Positions 1-8,849 of a stretch of 47,218 nt of DNA are shown one piece after another (position 1 is the stretch's first letter; each line of letters begins with the position of its first letter). Source of the stretch: Methylobacter sp. (GTDB lineage Bacteria; Pseudomonadota; Gammaproteobacteria; Methylococcales; Methylomonadaceae). The notes beneath the pieces are model-generated. The model saw nothing but the letters and a program-made list of their open reading frames with translations. It did no database searches and was not told where the DNA came from. Made by a program: the position numbers and the translations under genes. The stretch spans positions 1 to 47,218 of the forward strand of contig JAPLRU010000036.1 in assembly GCA_026399025.1 (NCBI GenBank). The letters are read 5' to 3'.

Positions 1-1508
1 ACGAAACCGGCGCAACGGTCGCCTTGAGCCTTGGCGGGAATAGCCGCGCCGCGACAGTCACCGGCACGACGTGGAGCTAAACCCTGATTGCCGCGGATAT
101 TACCGCCATGGGCCAAGGCGCCGAAACGCTGAGCGCCACCCAGACCGATGCGGCGGGCAATACCAGCCCGGCGGGTACGCGCGCCATTAGCGTCGACACC
201 AGCGTCCCGGTCGCGCCCGTCATTAATACAGTCGCCACCGACGACATCATCAATGTCGCCGAACAAACCGGTGTCATTACCGGCACCAACGAAACCGGCG
301 CTACGGTCGCCTTGAGCCTGGGCGGGAATACCCGCGCCGCGACAGTCACCGGCACGACGTGGAGTTACACCCTGATTGCAGCGGACATCACCGCGATGGG
401 CCAAGGCGCCGAAACGCTGAGCGCCACCCAGACCGATGCGGCAGGCAACACCAGCCCGGCGAGTACGCGGGCCATTAGCGTTGACACCAGCGCCCCGACC
501 GTCAGTAGCGTCGCGATTAGTTCAGCCACGGGCATCCAGAACAATACCCTCAACGCTGGCGATGTGGTCAGCGCTACAGTCACTATGAGCGAAGTCACCA
601 CAGTCACCGGCACACCGAGATTGGCGCTTAACATTGGCGGTACGACGGTACAGGCCAACTATGCATCCGGTAGTCCCGGTACTACTCTGGTATTTACCTA
701 TACCATATTGGCAGGGCAAACCGACGCCAATGGCATCAGCATTGATCTCAATAGCCTCACACTGAATAGCGGCACAATTGTAGATGCTGTCGGTAACGCC
801 GCCACGCTGACCCATACTGCGGTAACCGATAATGCGGGTTATAAGGTTGACACCAGCGCCCCAGCCGCGCCCGTCATCAATACGGTCGCCACCGACAACA
901 TCATCAATACCGCCGAGCAAACCAGCGCCATCACCGGCACCAATGAAACCGGCGCTACGGTCGCCTTGAGCCTGGGCGGCAACACCCGCGCCGCGACAGT
1001 CACCGGCACCACCTGGAGCTATACCTTGGTTGCCGCCGACATCACCGCGATGGGCCAAGGCGCCGAGACGCTGAGCGCCACCCAGACCGATGTGGCGGGC
1101 AACACCAGCGCGGCGGGTACGCGCGCCATTAGCGTTGATACTAGCGCCCCGATCGTCAGTAGCGTCGCAATTAGTTCAGCCACGGGCATTCAGAACAGCA
1201 CTCTTAACGCCGGCGATGTGGTTAGCGTTACCGTTACTATGAACGAAGCCACAACAGTAACCGGTACGCCGCAACTGGCGCTCACCATTGGAAGTACGCC
1301 GGTGTCGGCTAATTATGCTTCCGGCAGCGGCAGCACCGCTTTGGTCTTTACTTACACTATTCTGGCGGGGCAGACCGATGCCAACGGCATCAGTATTGCG
1401 GCCAACAGCCTAAGTGGTACGCTTAAGGACGCTGCCGGTAATGCCGCTACGCTGACGCACGGTGCCGTGACTGACAATGCCGGTTATAAGGTTGACACTA
1501 CCGCGCCC
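1..1508 (+). repeat. Alternating A/B Ig-module tandem repeats within the surface protein gene
   Basis: Type A (about 96 codons, motifs APVINTVATD, TNETGATVALSLGG, MGQGAETLSATQTD) occurs as a partial copy at 1-209 and full copies at 210-497 and 864-1151. Type B (about 120 codons, motifs VSSVAISSATGIQN, LAGQTDANGIS, VTDNAGYKVDT) occurs at 498-863 and 1152-1508. Copies are very close at DNA level as well as protein level, which indicates recent duplication or homogenisation of an A-A-B-A-B array. The array continues past the left edge. Confidence 0.85.
3..80 (+). pseudogene. Upstream part of the Ig-repeat surface protein, ending at an in-frame stop
   Basis: Reading from base 3 in the frame of the large gene that follows, the sequence encodes another copy of its Ig-like repeat (ETGATVALSLGG onward to TTWS) and then meets TAA at 78-80. 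The two intact copies of the same repeat have a tyrosine codon here (TAC at about 366, TAT at about 1020), so the stop is a one-base change inside an otherwise normal repeat. Downstream the frame continues open to 6002. The original gene therefore entered the window from upstream and is now broken, is read through, or carries a sequencing error. Confidence 0.8.
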
Positions 1509-4500
1509 ACGGCAAGTGTCACTACAGCCACGATTGTTAACACCGGCAATGCCGTGGTGCAGAGTACCGAGACCGGGACGGCCTACTTGGTAAATAATAC
1601 GGTGACGGTGACCGATGAGACCTCGATCACCAGTTCCGGAGATACTAACTTCAATTCTGTCAGCATTGTCACAGCCGGCACCAACACTAACTTGCCTGCT
1701 ACCGGCTTGGTAGACGGCACCTACAAGGTTTATACGGTGGATGCTGCGGGCAATCTCTCGGCGCCTTCCGGCAATAGCGTCACTATTAACTCCTCTGTAA
1801 GCTGCACCAGCCAAGCCACCGGCTCCTGGAGTGCATCGGCTACTTGGGTGCAACCGCAATGCCATAACGGAGGCGTTCCAATTGCAGGGGACAATGTCAC
1901 CATCGCTAGTGGTCATACGGTGACACGAAGTATTACTACGCCTCCTACTTTGGCGACTCTTACCATCAACTCCGGCGGCATTTTAACCAATAACAGTGCC
2001 CTGACCCTTACCGGCGCCATGAGTAATGCCGGCACCTATAGTGGTAATGGCACTGTTACTATAGGTGGCAATTTTACTAATACAGGTACTTATACTGGCG
2101 GCAGCGGCACCACTACGTTGTCGGGCAATTTCAGTAACAGCGGCACGTTTACTGCGGGTAGCGGCACTTGGACATTTTCAGGTAGCTCGGCGCTATCGCT
2201 TACCGGCGCGACTAGCTTTAATAATCTGACATTAAATAATGCGGCAGGTCTTACGCTCAATAATAATGTTACTGTTTCCAATACCCTAACGCTAACCAGC
2301 GGAATACTCTCGGTTGGGGCAAACACGCTGACGTTCAACAACTCCATTGGCGGTGTCGGTGCCGATACGAACCTGTCGACCACGTCTTCCTCTAATATAA
2401 TACTCAGCGGCCTCGGTGTTGCGATACCGAGTAGTGTTACCACGCTCAACAATTTGACGATTAACGGATCGGCAACACTTGGTAGCAGCATTACGCTCAG
2501 TGGTACACTGACACTCTTAGGTACGAGTAAGTTGATCACTAATTCGAACACTTTAATTCTGCCGAACGACTGTTCTATCAATAGCGTCATTCGCACCAGC
2601 GGTTATGTGCTGGGCAACCTGAAACTGACATTTCCGGCGGGAGCCCCGACTTGTATTTATCATGTCGGCGACAACACCGGCTATTCTCCCATTACAGTGA
2701 CCTTGGCGGGTTCCGCCGGCGGAACACTTGTCGGTCGGGTTGATCAACCCGATCATCCTGATACATTAACATCAGCGTCCGGCATCGACTGGACAAAAAG
2801 TGCAAACCACTACTGGACCCTGACGCCGGGAACTCTGGCGTCTTCTACCAGTTATTCCGCGACCTTACAGTTTTGCGCAAACTCCGGTTCATGCTCTGCA
2901 CTTGAAGTGGATACAGCAGCCAACACGGGCAATTTTCTGGTCGCCCTGAAGAGTTCGGGAATCTGGTCAACACAGACTGTGGGCGCCAAAACCGCTTATA
3001 CCACTCAGGTTACCGGCCTTACCGGCTTTGGCGAGTTTAGTGTCGGCGAAATATCTAATAATAACTGCTATAACGACGGATTTACCGGCGCTGACGGTGC
3101 CGCTCCCGGCGCTAACTGGTCAGTGGGCAACAAGAACACATCAGCAACAACGTTTGGTAACCCTAAAATTAACAATAATCGTCTGAGGCTTACCGATACA
3201 AGTAACGGCGTAGCCACTTGGGTAACCTTGCAAAAGCTTTTCCCGGCAGCGGGTAATAAGGTGACCTTGGAATTTGATCATTTCGCTTATGGCGGCGGCG
3301 GGGCCGATGGTATCGCAGTAGTTCTTTCTAATGCGGCGACGACGTCTCAAGCCGGCGCTTTCGGAGGCTCTCTCGGCTATGCTCAAAAAGGCGAGTCTCC
3401 CATTTCCGATTGTACGACGGCAGGAGGCTGCCCCGGATTCGGAGGCGGTTGGCTTGGCGTCGGTATTGATGAATACGGCAACTTTTCGGCCACTACCGAT
3501 GGCCGTTTTGGGGGAACCGGGTTCACGCAAGATTCGGTGTCCGTGCGCGGCTCCGGTTCGGGCATGTCCGGTTATCGCTTTCTGCTGGGAACCGGTACGC
3601 TTTCACCGGGGGTTGACGGTAATAATGCCGCCAGTCCTCCGCATCGGTATCGGGTTATTGTCGATCATACCGACAGCGTCCATGCCTGGACTTCGGTGGA
3701 GCGGGATATCAGCGGTGGCGGTACCGCCTACACGGCCTTGATAGGCTGCCCACCCGGAGTAACAACCGGCTGTACGCCTTTCGATGTTAAAGATCCGGGA
3801 TATAGTCAGGATGCCGTACCCGCTTATTGGAACGTGTCTTTTACCGGTTCCACGGGGGCTACGTCCAACATTCACGAGGTCGATACTCTGAAAATCTGCA
3901 CCGTTCAAGGACTGGCAAGCTTAACTTTTCACCATCTTAAAATCGAGCATGGCGGGACCGCTTGCACGACGAACGCGGCGACAGTGACCATTAAGGCCTG
4001 CGCTACTGCGGACTGTAATGCGCTTTATATGGGCAGCGTAACCGTCAACTTGAGCGCTACGGCGGGCACATGGGCGCCTGCCTCGCCGATTACTTTCAGT
4101 GGAGGTCAAACGACCGTAACACTGGCCGATAGCAGCGCTCAGACGGATGATCTGGGTGCAGTTGCCACTTCGCCAACCACAAGCAATGCGACTCAATGTA
4201 ACGGCACAGTAGGACCTTGCTCACTGACTTTCGCGGTTTGTACATTTGATGCGGTTGAGGAGGGGGCGGCTGCGTATACGCCGATTTATACCAAGCTGGC
4301 GAATACGTCTTTTAATCTGGATGTTTTGTCTCTGGTCGACTCGCCCCAGACATTAACGGCAATAGAACTGGTCGATATGAGCAGCGGCACTTGCAGCCAC
4401 CCGTCCAACGTACTTTCGCCGGTGACGTTGAGCCCCGCATTGAGCGGTATCGTTCCAAATTTCACCGCAAACCAGCGTAAGTCTTTCACCTTTACCTATA

Positions 4501-6002
4501 ACAATGCGGCTCCGAATGTTCGAGTGCGCGTTACTACTGCGGGGTCGGTTTATTCATGCTCATCGGATAATTTTGCGATTCGTCCTCAAAGTTTCATTTT
4601 GACAAGTGAAGCCTCTAATACCGGCATCAGTGGCTTGCCCGTTATTTCGGCAGGAAGTCCTTTTTGGTTGGATGCTACAGCTGTCAGCTCAACTACGACC
4701 ACCGGCTACACGGGGACACCGAAGTTGAATCTTAGTTCGGGCATGGTTTCGACAATTCCAGATACTAATCCAGGTAATCTTGGTTCGGCTGCATTTTCAG
4801 CGGTCGGCGGCGGTGTTGCCAGAGCAAGCGGTCTAACTTATTCTGAGGTGGGAGGATTTAGCCTTGGGCAGTATACGGTTTATGACGACACTTTTGCCGA
4901 GGTTGATTCAGTCAAACGTGAATGTACTTCGGGTTTTAGCAATACGTTGTCTTCTAGAAGGTATTCATGCCAGTTCGGATCGTCAGGCAATACATTTGGC
5001 CGCTTTGTACCGCATCATTTTACTATTACCGCAGGAGCGCCGACATCGGGATGTGGCAGTTTTACTTATTTCGGTCAGGATGGGTTCACTACGTCGTTTA
5101 CGTTGACAGCGCAGAATGCAAACGGTGGCACCACTCAAAATTATACAGGTGATGGTGTTACCGGTTGGGCTAAGTTGCCGTTGACGGCTGACGCAGCCGG
5201 TTATTCTCGTTTTGGTTTCGCGGTTAGCACGTGGTCACCATCCCAGCCTCCCGATGCTATACTCGCTGCTAGCAGTACTGCCCCAACGGTAACACCCACT
5301 TCGTTAAAACTCGCGCCTATTAACACTTGGGAATTTGGCAGCATCTATGTCACAGCCAAGCATCGGATCAGCCGGCCGAGCGCACTCACCGGCGAAACCG
5401 GCGTGACAATATCGGCGCAGCCGGTAGATTCGGATGGGGTTACCACACCTGCTGCCGTAGCTCTAAATACCGCATTATTACCCTTACGTTATGGGCGCTT
5501 GGCTTTACAAAATGCCTACGGTTCTGAATTGTTGGATTTAGCCATTCCAGTCTCAGCGCAATATTGGAACGGTAGCAGCTTTGTCACCAATGGACTTGAT
5601 AATTGCACTACTCTGGAATCCGTTAATATCGGATACGGGAATTATCAAGGGACACTGTCTGATACTAACATAGGCGGACTTTCTTTCCGTACTGCCGATC
5701 CCATAACCGGCAGTTGCACTGCCAGTAGTGCTTTAAGCGGTAGTATGAGCGCAGGTCGAAGTTGTATTCTTTTTAGCAAACCGCTTTCGGCCGCCACTGG
5801 GAGCGTTGACTTGTCGATAAATTTAGGCAGTGCCGGCGGGAGCTGTCTTAGTCCAATTTTATCTGCCGGCAGCTCTGCTGACATGGATTATTTGAGCGGT
5901 AACTGGTGCGATCAAAGTTATGACCGCGATCCCATCGCCCGCGCCACCTTCGGCCTCTATAAAGGCAACAGCCATTTTATTTATATCCGGGAGCTTTATT
6001 AA
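108..6002 (+). CDS. Giant Ig-repeat surface protein with MshQ-like (DUF6701-type) C-terminus
   Basis: The open frame encodes 1964 residues, but the ATG at 108 lies inside a repeat, so it is not a native start. Residues 1-467 are alternating Ig-like modules of two types (A at nt 210-497 and 864-1151, B at 498-863 and 1152-1508), then another Ig-like segment to about residue 565. Residues 575-900 are low-complexity T/S/N/G beta-strand repeats (LTLNNNVTVSN style). Residues about 1010-1230 resemble a concanavalin/legume-lectin-like fold (LEFDHFAYGGGGADGIAVVL). From about 1400 to the end, paired cysteines and motifs such as YGRLALQNAYGSELLDL and the closing RATFGLYKGNSHFIYIRELY match the C-terminal domain of MshQ, the product linked to MSHA type IV pilus operons. 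By family it should be exported and act in adhesion. No other msh gene is visible, because the window begins inside this gene. Confidence 0.8.
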   Translation: MGQGAETLSATQTDAAGNTSPAGTRAISVDTSVPVAPVINTVATDDIINVAEQTGVITGTNETGATVALSLGGNTRAATVTGTTWSYTLIAADITAMGQGAETLSATQTDAAGNTSPASTRAISVDTSAPTVSSVAISSATGIQNNTLNAGDVVSATVTMSEVTTVTGTPRLALNIGGTTVQANYASGSPGTTLVFTYTILAGQTDANGISIDLNSLTLNSGTIVDAVGNAATLTHTAVTDNAGYKVDTSAPAAPVINTVATDNIINTAEQTSAITGTNETGATVALSLGGNTRAATVTGTTWSYTLVAADITAMGQGAETLSATQTDVAGNTSAAGTRAISVDTSAPIVSSVAISSATGIQNSTLNAGDVVSVTVTMNEATTVTGTPQLALTIGSTPVSANYASGSGSTALVFTYTILAGQTDANGISIAANSLSGTLKDAAGNAATLTHGAVTDNAGYKVDTTAPTASVTTATIVNTGNAVVQSTETGTAYLVNNTVTVTDETSITSSGDTNFNSVSIVTAGTNTNLPATGLVDGTYKVYTVDAAGNLSAPSGNSVTINSSVSCTSQATGSWSASATWVQPQCHNGGVPIAGDNVTIASGHTVTRSITTPPTLATLTINSGGILTNNSALTLTGAMSNAGTYSGNGTVTIGGNFTNTGTYTGGSGTTTLSGNFSNSGTFTAGSGTWTFSGSSALSLTGATSFNNLTLNNAAGLTLNNNVTVSNTLTLTSGILSVGANTLTFNNSIGGVGADTNLSTTSSSNIILSGLGVAIPSSVTTLNNLTINGSATLGSSITLSGTLTLLGTSKLITNSNTLILPNDCSINSVIRTSGYVLGNLKLTFPAGAPTCIYHVGDNTGYSPITVTLAGSAGGTLVGRVDQPDHPDTLTSASGIDWTKSANHYWTLTPGTLASSTSYSATLQFCANSGSCSALEVDTAANTGNFLVALKSSGIWSTQTVGAKTAYTTQVTGLTGFGEFSVGEISNNNCYNDGFTGADGAAPGANWSVGNKNTSATTFGNPKINNNRLRLTDTSNGVATWVTLQKLFPAAGNKVTLEFDHFAYGGGGADGIAVVLSNAATTSQAGAFGGSLGYAQKGESPISDCTTAGGCPGFGGGWLGVGIDEYGNFSATTDGRFGGTGFTQDSVSVRGSGSGMSGYRFLLGTGTLSPGVDGNNAASPPHRYRVIVDHTDSVHAWTSVERDISGGGTAYTALIGCPPGVTTGCTPFDVKDPGYSQDAVPAYWNVSFTGSTGATSNIHEVDTLKICTVQGLASLTFHHLKIEHGGTACTTNAATVTIKACATADCNALYMGSVTVNLSATAGTWAPASPITFSGGQTTVTLADSSAQTDDLGAVATSPTTSNATQCNGTVGPCSLTFAVCTFDAVEEGAAAYTPIYTKLANTSFNLDVLSLVDSPQTLTAIELVDMSSGTCSHPSNVLSPVTLSPALSGIVPNFTANQRKSFTFTYNNAAPNVRVRVTTAGSVYSCSSDNFAIRPQSFILTSEASNTGISGLPVISAGSPFWLDATAVSSTTTTGYTGTPKLNLSSGMVSTIPDTNPGNLGSAAFSAVGGGVARASGLTYSEVGGFSLGQYTVYDDTFAEVDSVKRECTSGFSNTLSSRRYSCQFGSSGNTFGRFVPHHFTITAGAPTSGCGSFTYFGQDGFTTSFTLTAQNANGGTTQNYTGDGVTGWAKLPLTADAAGYSRFGFAVSTWSPSQPPDAILAASSTAPTVTPTSLKLAPINTWEFGSIYVTAKHRISRPSALTGETGVTISAQPVDSDGVTTPAAVALNTALLPLRYGRLALQNAYGSELLDLAIPVSAQYWNGSSFVTNGLDNCTTLESVNIGYGNYQGTLSDTNIGGLSFRTADPITGSCTASSALSGSMSAGRSCILFSKPLSAATGSVDLSINLGSAGGSCLSPILSAGSSADMDYLSGNWCDQSYDRDPIARATFGLYKGNSHFIYIRELY

Positions 6003-6431
6003 CGCAAACCCTGAGCTTAACTAAGCGGTAATCCCATTCTTTATAAGAACCGCATCTTTGAGGCTAAATAAGGCAACTCGCAATAAATACTCCGACCCTG
6101 AGGTATCCCCACGAATTTTCCAAGCTCGTCGTTCCGGCAGGGATGCCGGAACCCAGTGCTATGGACGGTAACTTTGTGACTTTTCAGGTGCTTAATAAAA
6201 GCGGGTTGCCTTTTAAAGTTTCAGATCCTTGTGACTGGATGTTGGCATCCCTGCCGGCATGACGACTTTCCGGCTATGTTGTATATATTGACTGCGCGCA
6301 AAATCAAAAGCTTGTTGTTTTATAATAGTATTTTCTGGGGATACCTCAGACTTAGTGCTCTATACTTTAAAAAATCCGTGTTCTATTTCTTTTTTCGCTA
6401 TCGATAAAATACACGATGTATTGCAAGCGGC
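6003..6431. other. Intergenic space between convergent genes, filled by a palindromic element
   Basis: No coding sequence is seen. It separates the surface protein gene (+) from the methyltransferase gene (-), so both end here. Apart from the inverted-repeat-bounded element listed separately, the rest is AT-rich and unremarkable; a weak GCGGT/ACCGC hairpin follows the first stop but has no T tract. Confidence 0.6.
6098..6349. repeat. 252-bp MITE-like element with 14-bp perfect terminal inverted repeats
   Basis: CTGAGGTATCCCCA at 6098-6111 is exactly mirrored by TGGGGATACCTCAG at 6336-6349. Inside, a second imperfect inverted pair (6127-6147 and 6244-6264, core CCGGCAGGGATGCC) forms another palindrome. 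No transposase is encoded. This nested architecture recurs in other gaps of the window. Confidence 0.65.
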
Positions 6432-7007
6432 TTAGCCTTGTTTACGAATCACGAAAAGCTTAGGTGCGCTGTCTTTATGTTCGTTGCTGAAAATAATACT
6501 GACCTTAAACCGCTCGGCATTCAGCTGCTTGCACCATGTTTCAACCTGAGCGGTTTCGCTATCGCCGCCCGCATGGCCGGGATAAGCCAGCACAGTGATG
6601 AGGCCGTCGTCCGCCAAAATCCGGACGGCGGCGGTTAAAGCGGTTAACGTGGAATCGGCTGCGGTGATGACCGTTTTATCGCCTCCGGGCAAATAGCCCA
6701 GGTTAAACATGATCGCACGGATTTTACCGTGTAGATGCGCGGGGATTTTTTCGGCCATATCGGCATGACTGGCGTGGATCAAGGTCAGGCAAGCCAAGGA
6801 CGGGCTTTGGCGGCATGTAGCCAAGGTCGACTCAAGCGCCGCTTGCTGGATGTCAAAGCCGAAAACCCGACCTGAGGGGCTGATCTGTTCGGCCAGGAAT
6901 ACCGTATCGTGGCCGTTGCCTACTGTTGCATCGACGGCACTATCGCCGGGACCAAGAATAGTCGCGATTAAGTCATGGGCGGTGTTAACCAGTGAAATAC
7001 GTTTCAT
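6432..7007 (-). CDS. mnmM: SAM-dependent methyltransferase of the MnmM (YtqB) family
   Basis: The 191-residue protein is full length for this family. The SAM-binding motif I is VDATVGNGHDTVFLAE (about residues 24-39), followed by an acidic loop GFDIQQAAL and the family signature MFNLGYLPGGDKT (about 105-117). Bacillus YtqB/MnmM methylates nm5s2U at the tRNA wobble uridine to mnm5s2U; some databases label the family an rRNA methylase. It begins 10 bases after the stop of the FAD oxidoreductase gene, so the two are probably co-transcribed. That neighbour resembles the oxidoreductase half of MnmC, which makes a tRNA wobble-modification pair likely. No strong ribosome binding site precedes the ATG, consistent with translational coupling. 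Confidence 0.8.
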   Translation of the reverse strand: MKRISLVNTAHDLIATILGPGDSAVDATVGNGHDTVFLAEQISPSGRVFGFDIQQAALESTLATCRQSPSLACLTLIHASHADMAEKIPAHLHGKIRAIMFNLGYLPGGDKTVITAADSTLTALTAAVRILADDGLITVLAYPGHAGGDSETAQVETWCKQLNAERFKVSIIFSNEHKDSAPKLFVIRKQG

Positions 7008-7017
7008 GGAAGGTCGC

Positions 7018-8088
7018 TTAAAGTGTGGGTCGACGGGTAAGTAAAGCCTGATAACGTTGAATGTTGCAGGTTTGGGATAGCGGAGCGTCGTTTAATAACA
7101 CATCGGCGAAATGCCGACTGTACCAAGGTATCTGCAAACTGCCTTTCGCCCCGAAGCCGTTAAAAACAGCCAGGTTGTCATGCTCCGGATGGCGCCCGAT
7201 AAAAGCCTGTCTGTCCTGCGTGCAAGGCCGGATATTGGCTTGATGATCGATCAGGGTTGCGCCGGTCAAATCGGCTGAGAGGCGGCCTAGTGAGTTCAGC
7301 AAGTCGTTTTTGCCTTGTTCGGTGGTCTCGGTGTTTAGGTTGTCCCGCTCGAAAGTCGCGCCGATCCTGATTTGATGAGCGTTTAACGGAATCAGCCAAT
7401 TGCCGTAATTGAGGATTTTATCGGGCAATGCGGTGCGGTGCTCCAAGCTCAGAATTTCGCCTTTGACCGGTCGAAAAGGTAGCCGGGAAAACCAGGGATT
7501 TTCCGTCGCCCTGTAGCCCTCGCAAAAAACGACCTGCTTGGCGACGATGTCCCGCCAATGCGGCAATGGTTGAAGTTGTAGATCCCGATAATCGAAATCG
7601 GCTTGGCGATAACTGTCGTTGGCAATAAAAAACGCTTTCAGGCAACTTAACAGCGGCCGGGTCAATAAATAACCGGTTTGGTGTTGCTCCAGAAAGCCGA
7701 AAGGCGCGGCGAGAGGACCGATGCCGTTGCCCGGAACGTGCAGTTCGCCCAGATAAGCTTGATAGTCCCGACTATTCAGGCGCTTAAGCGCATTTTTTAA
7801 TTCGTTGTCGCCAAGAAAAAACCGCAGCATCGGTTTTTCAATATAAAACGCTTGCTGAAAAAACTCGGCTAAGTGCAAATAACAGCGTTTCGCCGCAGGC
7901 AACAGCGTATCGACCTCGGCGGATTTTACAAAGCGCATGCCGGTGACCGGATTGATCAAGCCGGCCGCCACTTGCGAGGCGTTTTCCCGGCCGTTATCGA
8001 TTACGACAACTGTGCAACCCCGTTGGATGAGTTCCCAGGCCAGCAAGCTTCCGGCCAGGCCTTGGCCGATGATGAGAAAGTCGATCAT
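7018..8088 (-). CDS. FAD-dependent oxidoreductase (DAO family), MnmC oxidoreductase-domain-like
   Basis: The 356-residue protein begins with a Rossmann dinucleotide-binding motif, IIGQGLAGSLLAWEL, followed by VVVIDN and the AAGLINPVTG segment typical of DAO-fold flavoproteins. A C-terminal FAD-contact region reads IRPCTQDRQAFIG then VFNGFGAKG, the pattern seen in glycine oxidase and in the C-terminal half of MnmC. MnmC's flavin domain removes the carboxymethyl group of cmnm5s2U34 in tRNA. Here it stands alone, without the fused methyltransferase domain, but directly upstream of an MnmM-type methyltransferase. Function is inferred from this pairing; another amine or amino-acid oxidase role is possible. 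No signal peptide is seen, so it should be cytoplasmic. Confidence 0.75.
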   Translation of the reverse strand: MIDFLIIGQGLAGSLLAWELIQRGCTVVVIDNGRENASQVAAGLINPVTGMRFVKSAEVDTLLPAAKRCYLHLAEFFQQAFYIEKPMLRFFLGDNELKNALKRLNSRDYQAYLGELHVPGNGIGPLAAPFGFLEQHQTGYLLTRPLLSCLKAFFIANDSYRQADFDYRDLQLQPLPHWRDIVAKQVVFCEGYRATENPWFSRLPFRPVKGEILSLEHRTALPDKILNYGNWLIPLNAHQIRIGATFERDNLNTETTEQGKNDLLNSLGRLSADLTGATLIDHQANIRPCTQDRQAFIGRHPEHDNLAVFNGFGAKGSLQIPWYSRHFADVLLNDAPLSQTCNIQRYQALLTRRPTL

Positions 8089-8151
8089 GGTTTTTGCAAG
8101 GAGAGTTGGCTATGAAGGTATCGGGCTTGATAAAAACAACGGCATGACCGC

Positions 8152-8400
8152 TCAAGCCGCGTGCAACTCTTCTTGCAGTACCTTGCGCAACATTTCAACG
8201 GTAAGCGGCGCCGACTCAGGAGAAAGTCCGGTACGCAAAGCCTCGTTAATCAGGGTCTGATAACCCTTGCCGGTTTGCGCAGCCCGTTCCCGAAAAGCCG
8301 CCAGAATGTCGTCATCCAGAAAAATGGTAATGCGGGTTTTTCCGGTAGAATCCACCACCGCGCCACGTTTTCCGTCGGAAAAATCGTATTCGTCTTTCAT
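8152..8400 (-). CDS. brnA: BrnA-type antitoxin
   Basis: This 82-residue acidic protein has the BrnA layout: a short N-terminus (YDFSDGKRGAVV), a ribbon-helix-helix DNA-binding segment TRITIFLDDDILAAFRERA followed by GKGYQTLINEALR, and a helical tail. In the BrnT/BrnA type II system the antitoxin dimer binds two BrnT molecules and represses its own promoter. It starts 3 bases after the stop of the toxin gene, the usual brnT-brnA order, so the pair is one operon. Confidence 0.85.
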   Translation of the reverse strand: MKDEYDFSDGKRGAVVDSTGKTRITIFLDDDILAAFRERAAQTGKGYQTLINEALRTGLSPESAPLTVEMLRKVLQEELHAA

Positions 8401-8403
8401 CGT

Positions 8404-8763
8404 TCAAACCTCTTGATAAGCACGTTGTTCACGAGGTTCAGCCAAACGTGCGGAAATAATCCTGATTTCATCCTCGCTTCGATAATGATAAACCACTACC
8501 AGCAAGCGTCCAATGCCATCCATGCCCAGCGTCACAAAACGCTGTTCGGCATGATTGCGGTCTTCGACGGTAATGGCTCTGTCATCGTAAAGAACAGTCT
8601 CGGCTTCCGCTAAATCAATCCGATGCTTGTTTCGGTTGATTTTATTTTTGACGGGATCGTAGGTATAGAGTTCGAAGTGAATAATGCGACATCGTTCCCA
8701 CGCTCCGGCGTGGGAATGCCGAAGTACCGCTCTAGCGGTACGGGACGCAGGAGCGTCCCTCAT
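8404..8763 (-). CDS. brnT: BrnT-type RNase toxin, start uncertain
   Basis: The conserved part begins near HFELYTYDPVKNKINRNKHR and runs to ISARLAEPREQRAYQ, matching the small BrnT ribonuclease fold (normally about 90-95 residues, starting two to four residues before FEWDPxK). The open frame adds about 26 residues, RDAPASRTARAVLRHSHAG and onward, which are the translation of a palindromic repeat at 8691-8793, and its only ATG (8763) lies inside that repeat. No ATG, GTG or TTG exists in frame between the repeat and the conserved domain; only two ATT codons (8680-8685) occur at the expected start. The native start was probably removed by the insertion, so the toxin is either extended, started at ATT, or not made. 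Confidence 0.75.
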   Translation of the reverse strand: MRDAPASRTARAVLRHSHAGAWERCRIIHFELYTYDPVKNKINRNKHRIDLAEAETVLYDDRAITVEDRNHAEQRFVTLGMDGIGRLLVVVYHYRSEDEIRIISARLAEPREQRAYQEV

Positions 8764-8793
8764 TGCGTTCCCACGCCGGAGCGTGGGAACGAT
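8691..8793. repeat. Palindromic repeat with 26-bp perfect inverted arms (family 1)
   Basis: Bases 8691-8716 are the exact reverse complement of 8768-8793 (core CGTTCCCACGCTCCGG). Between them lie two further hairpins, GTACCGCT/AGCGGTAC (8724-8741) and GGGACGC/GCGTCCC (8742-8759), so the unit folds as a multi-hairpin cruciform. A relative at 17184-17465 has the same sub-blocks in another order and is split by a different element. Confidence 0.8.
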
Positions 8794-8849
8794 AGCAATC
8801 TTTTAAATTTTTAATCCGGCATGTTCCCAATCGGACGCCATTCACTCGG

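Noticed and set aside
522-1916. Long open frames on the minus strand opposite the Ig repeats
   Set aside because: They arise from the repeat composition of the plus-strand gene, have no ribosome sites, and their protein sequences are low-complexity reflections.
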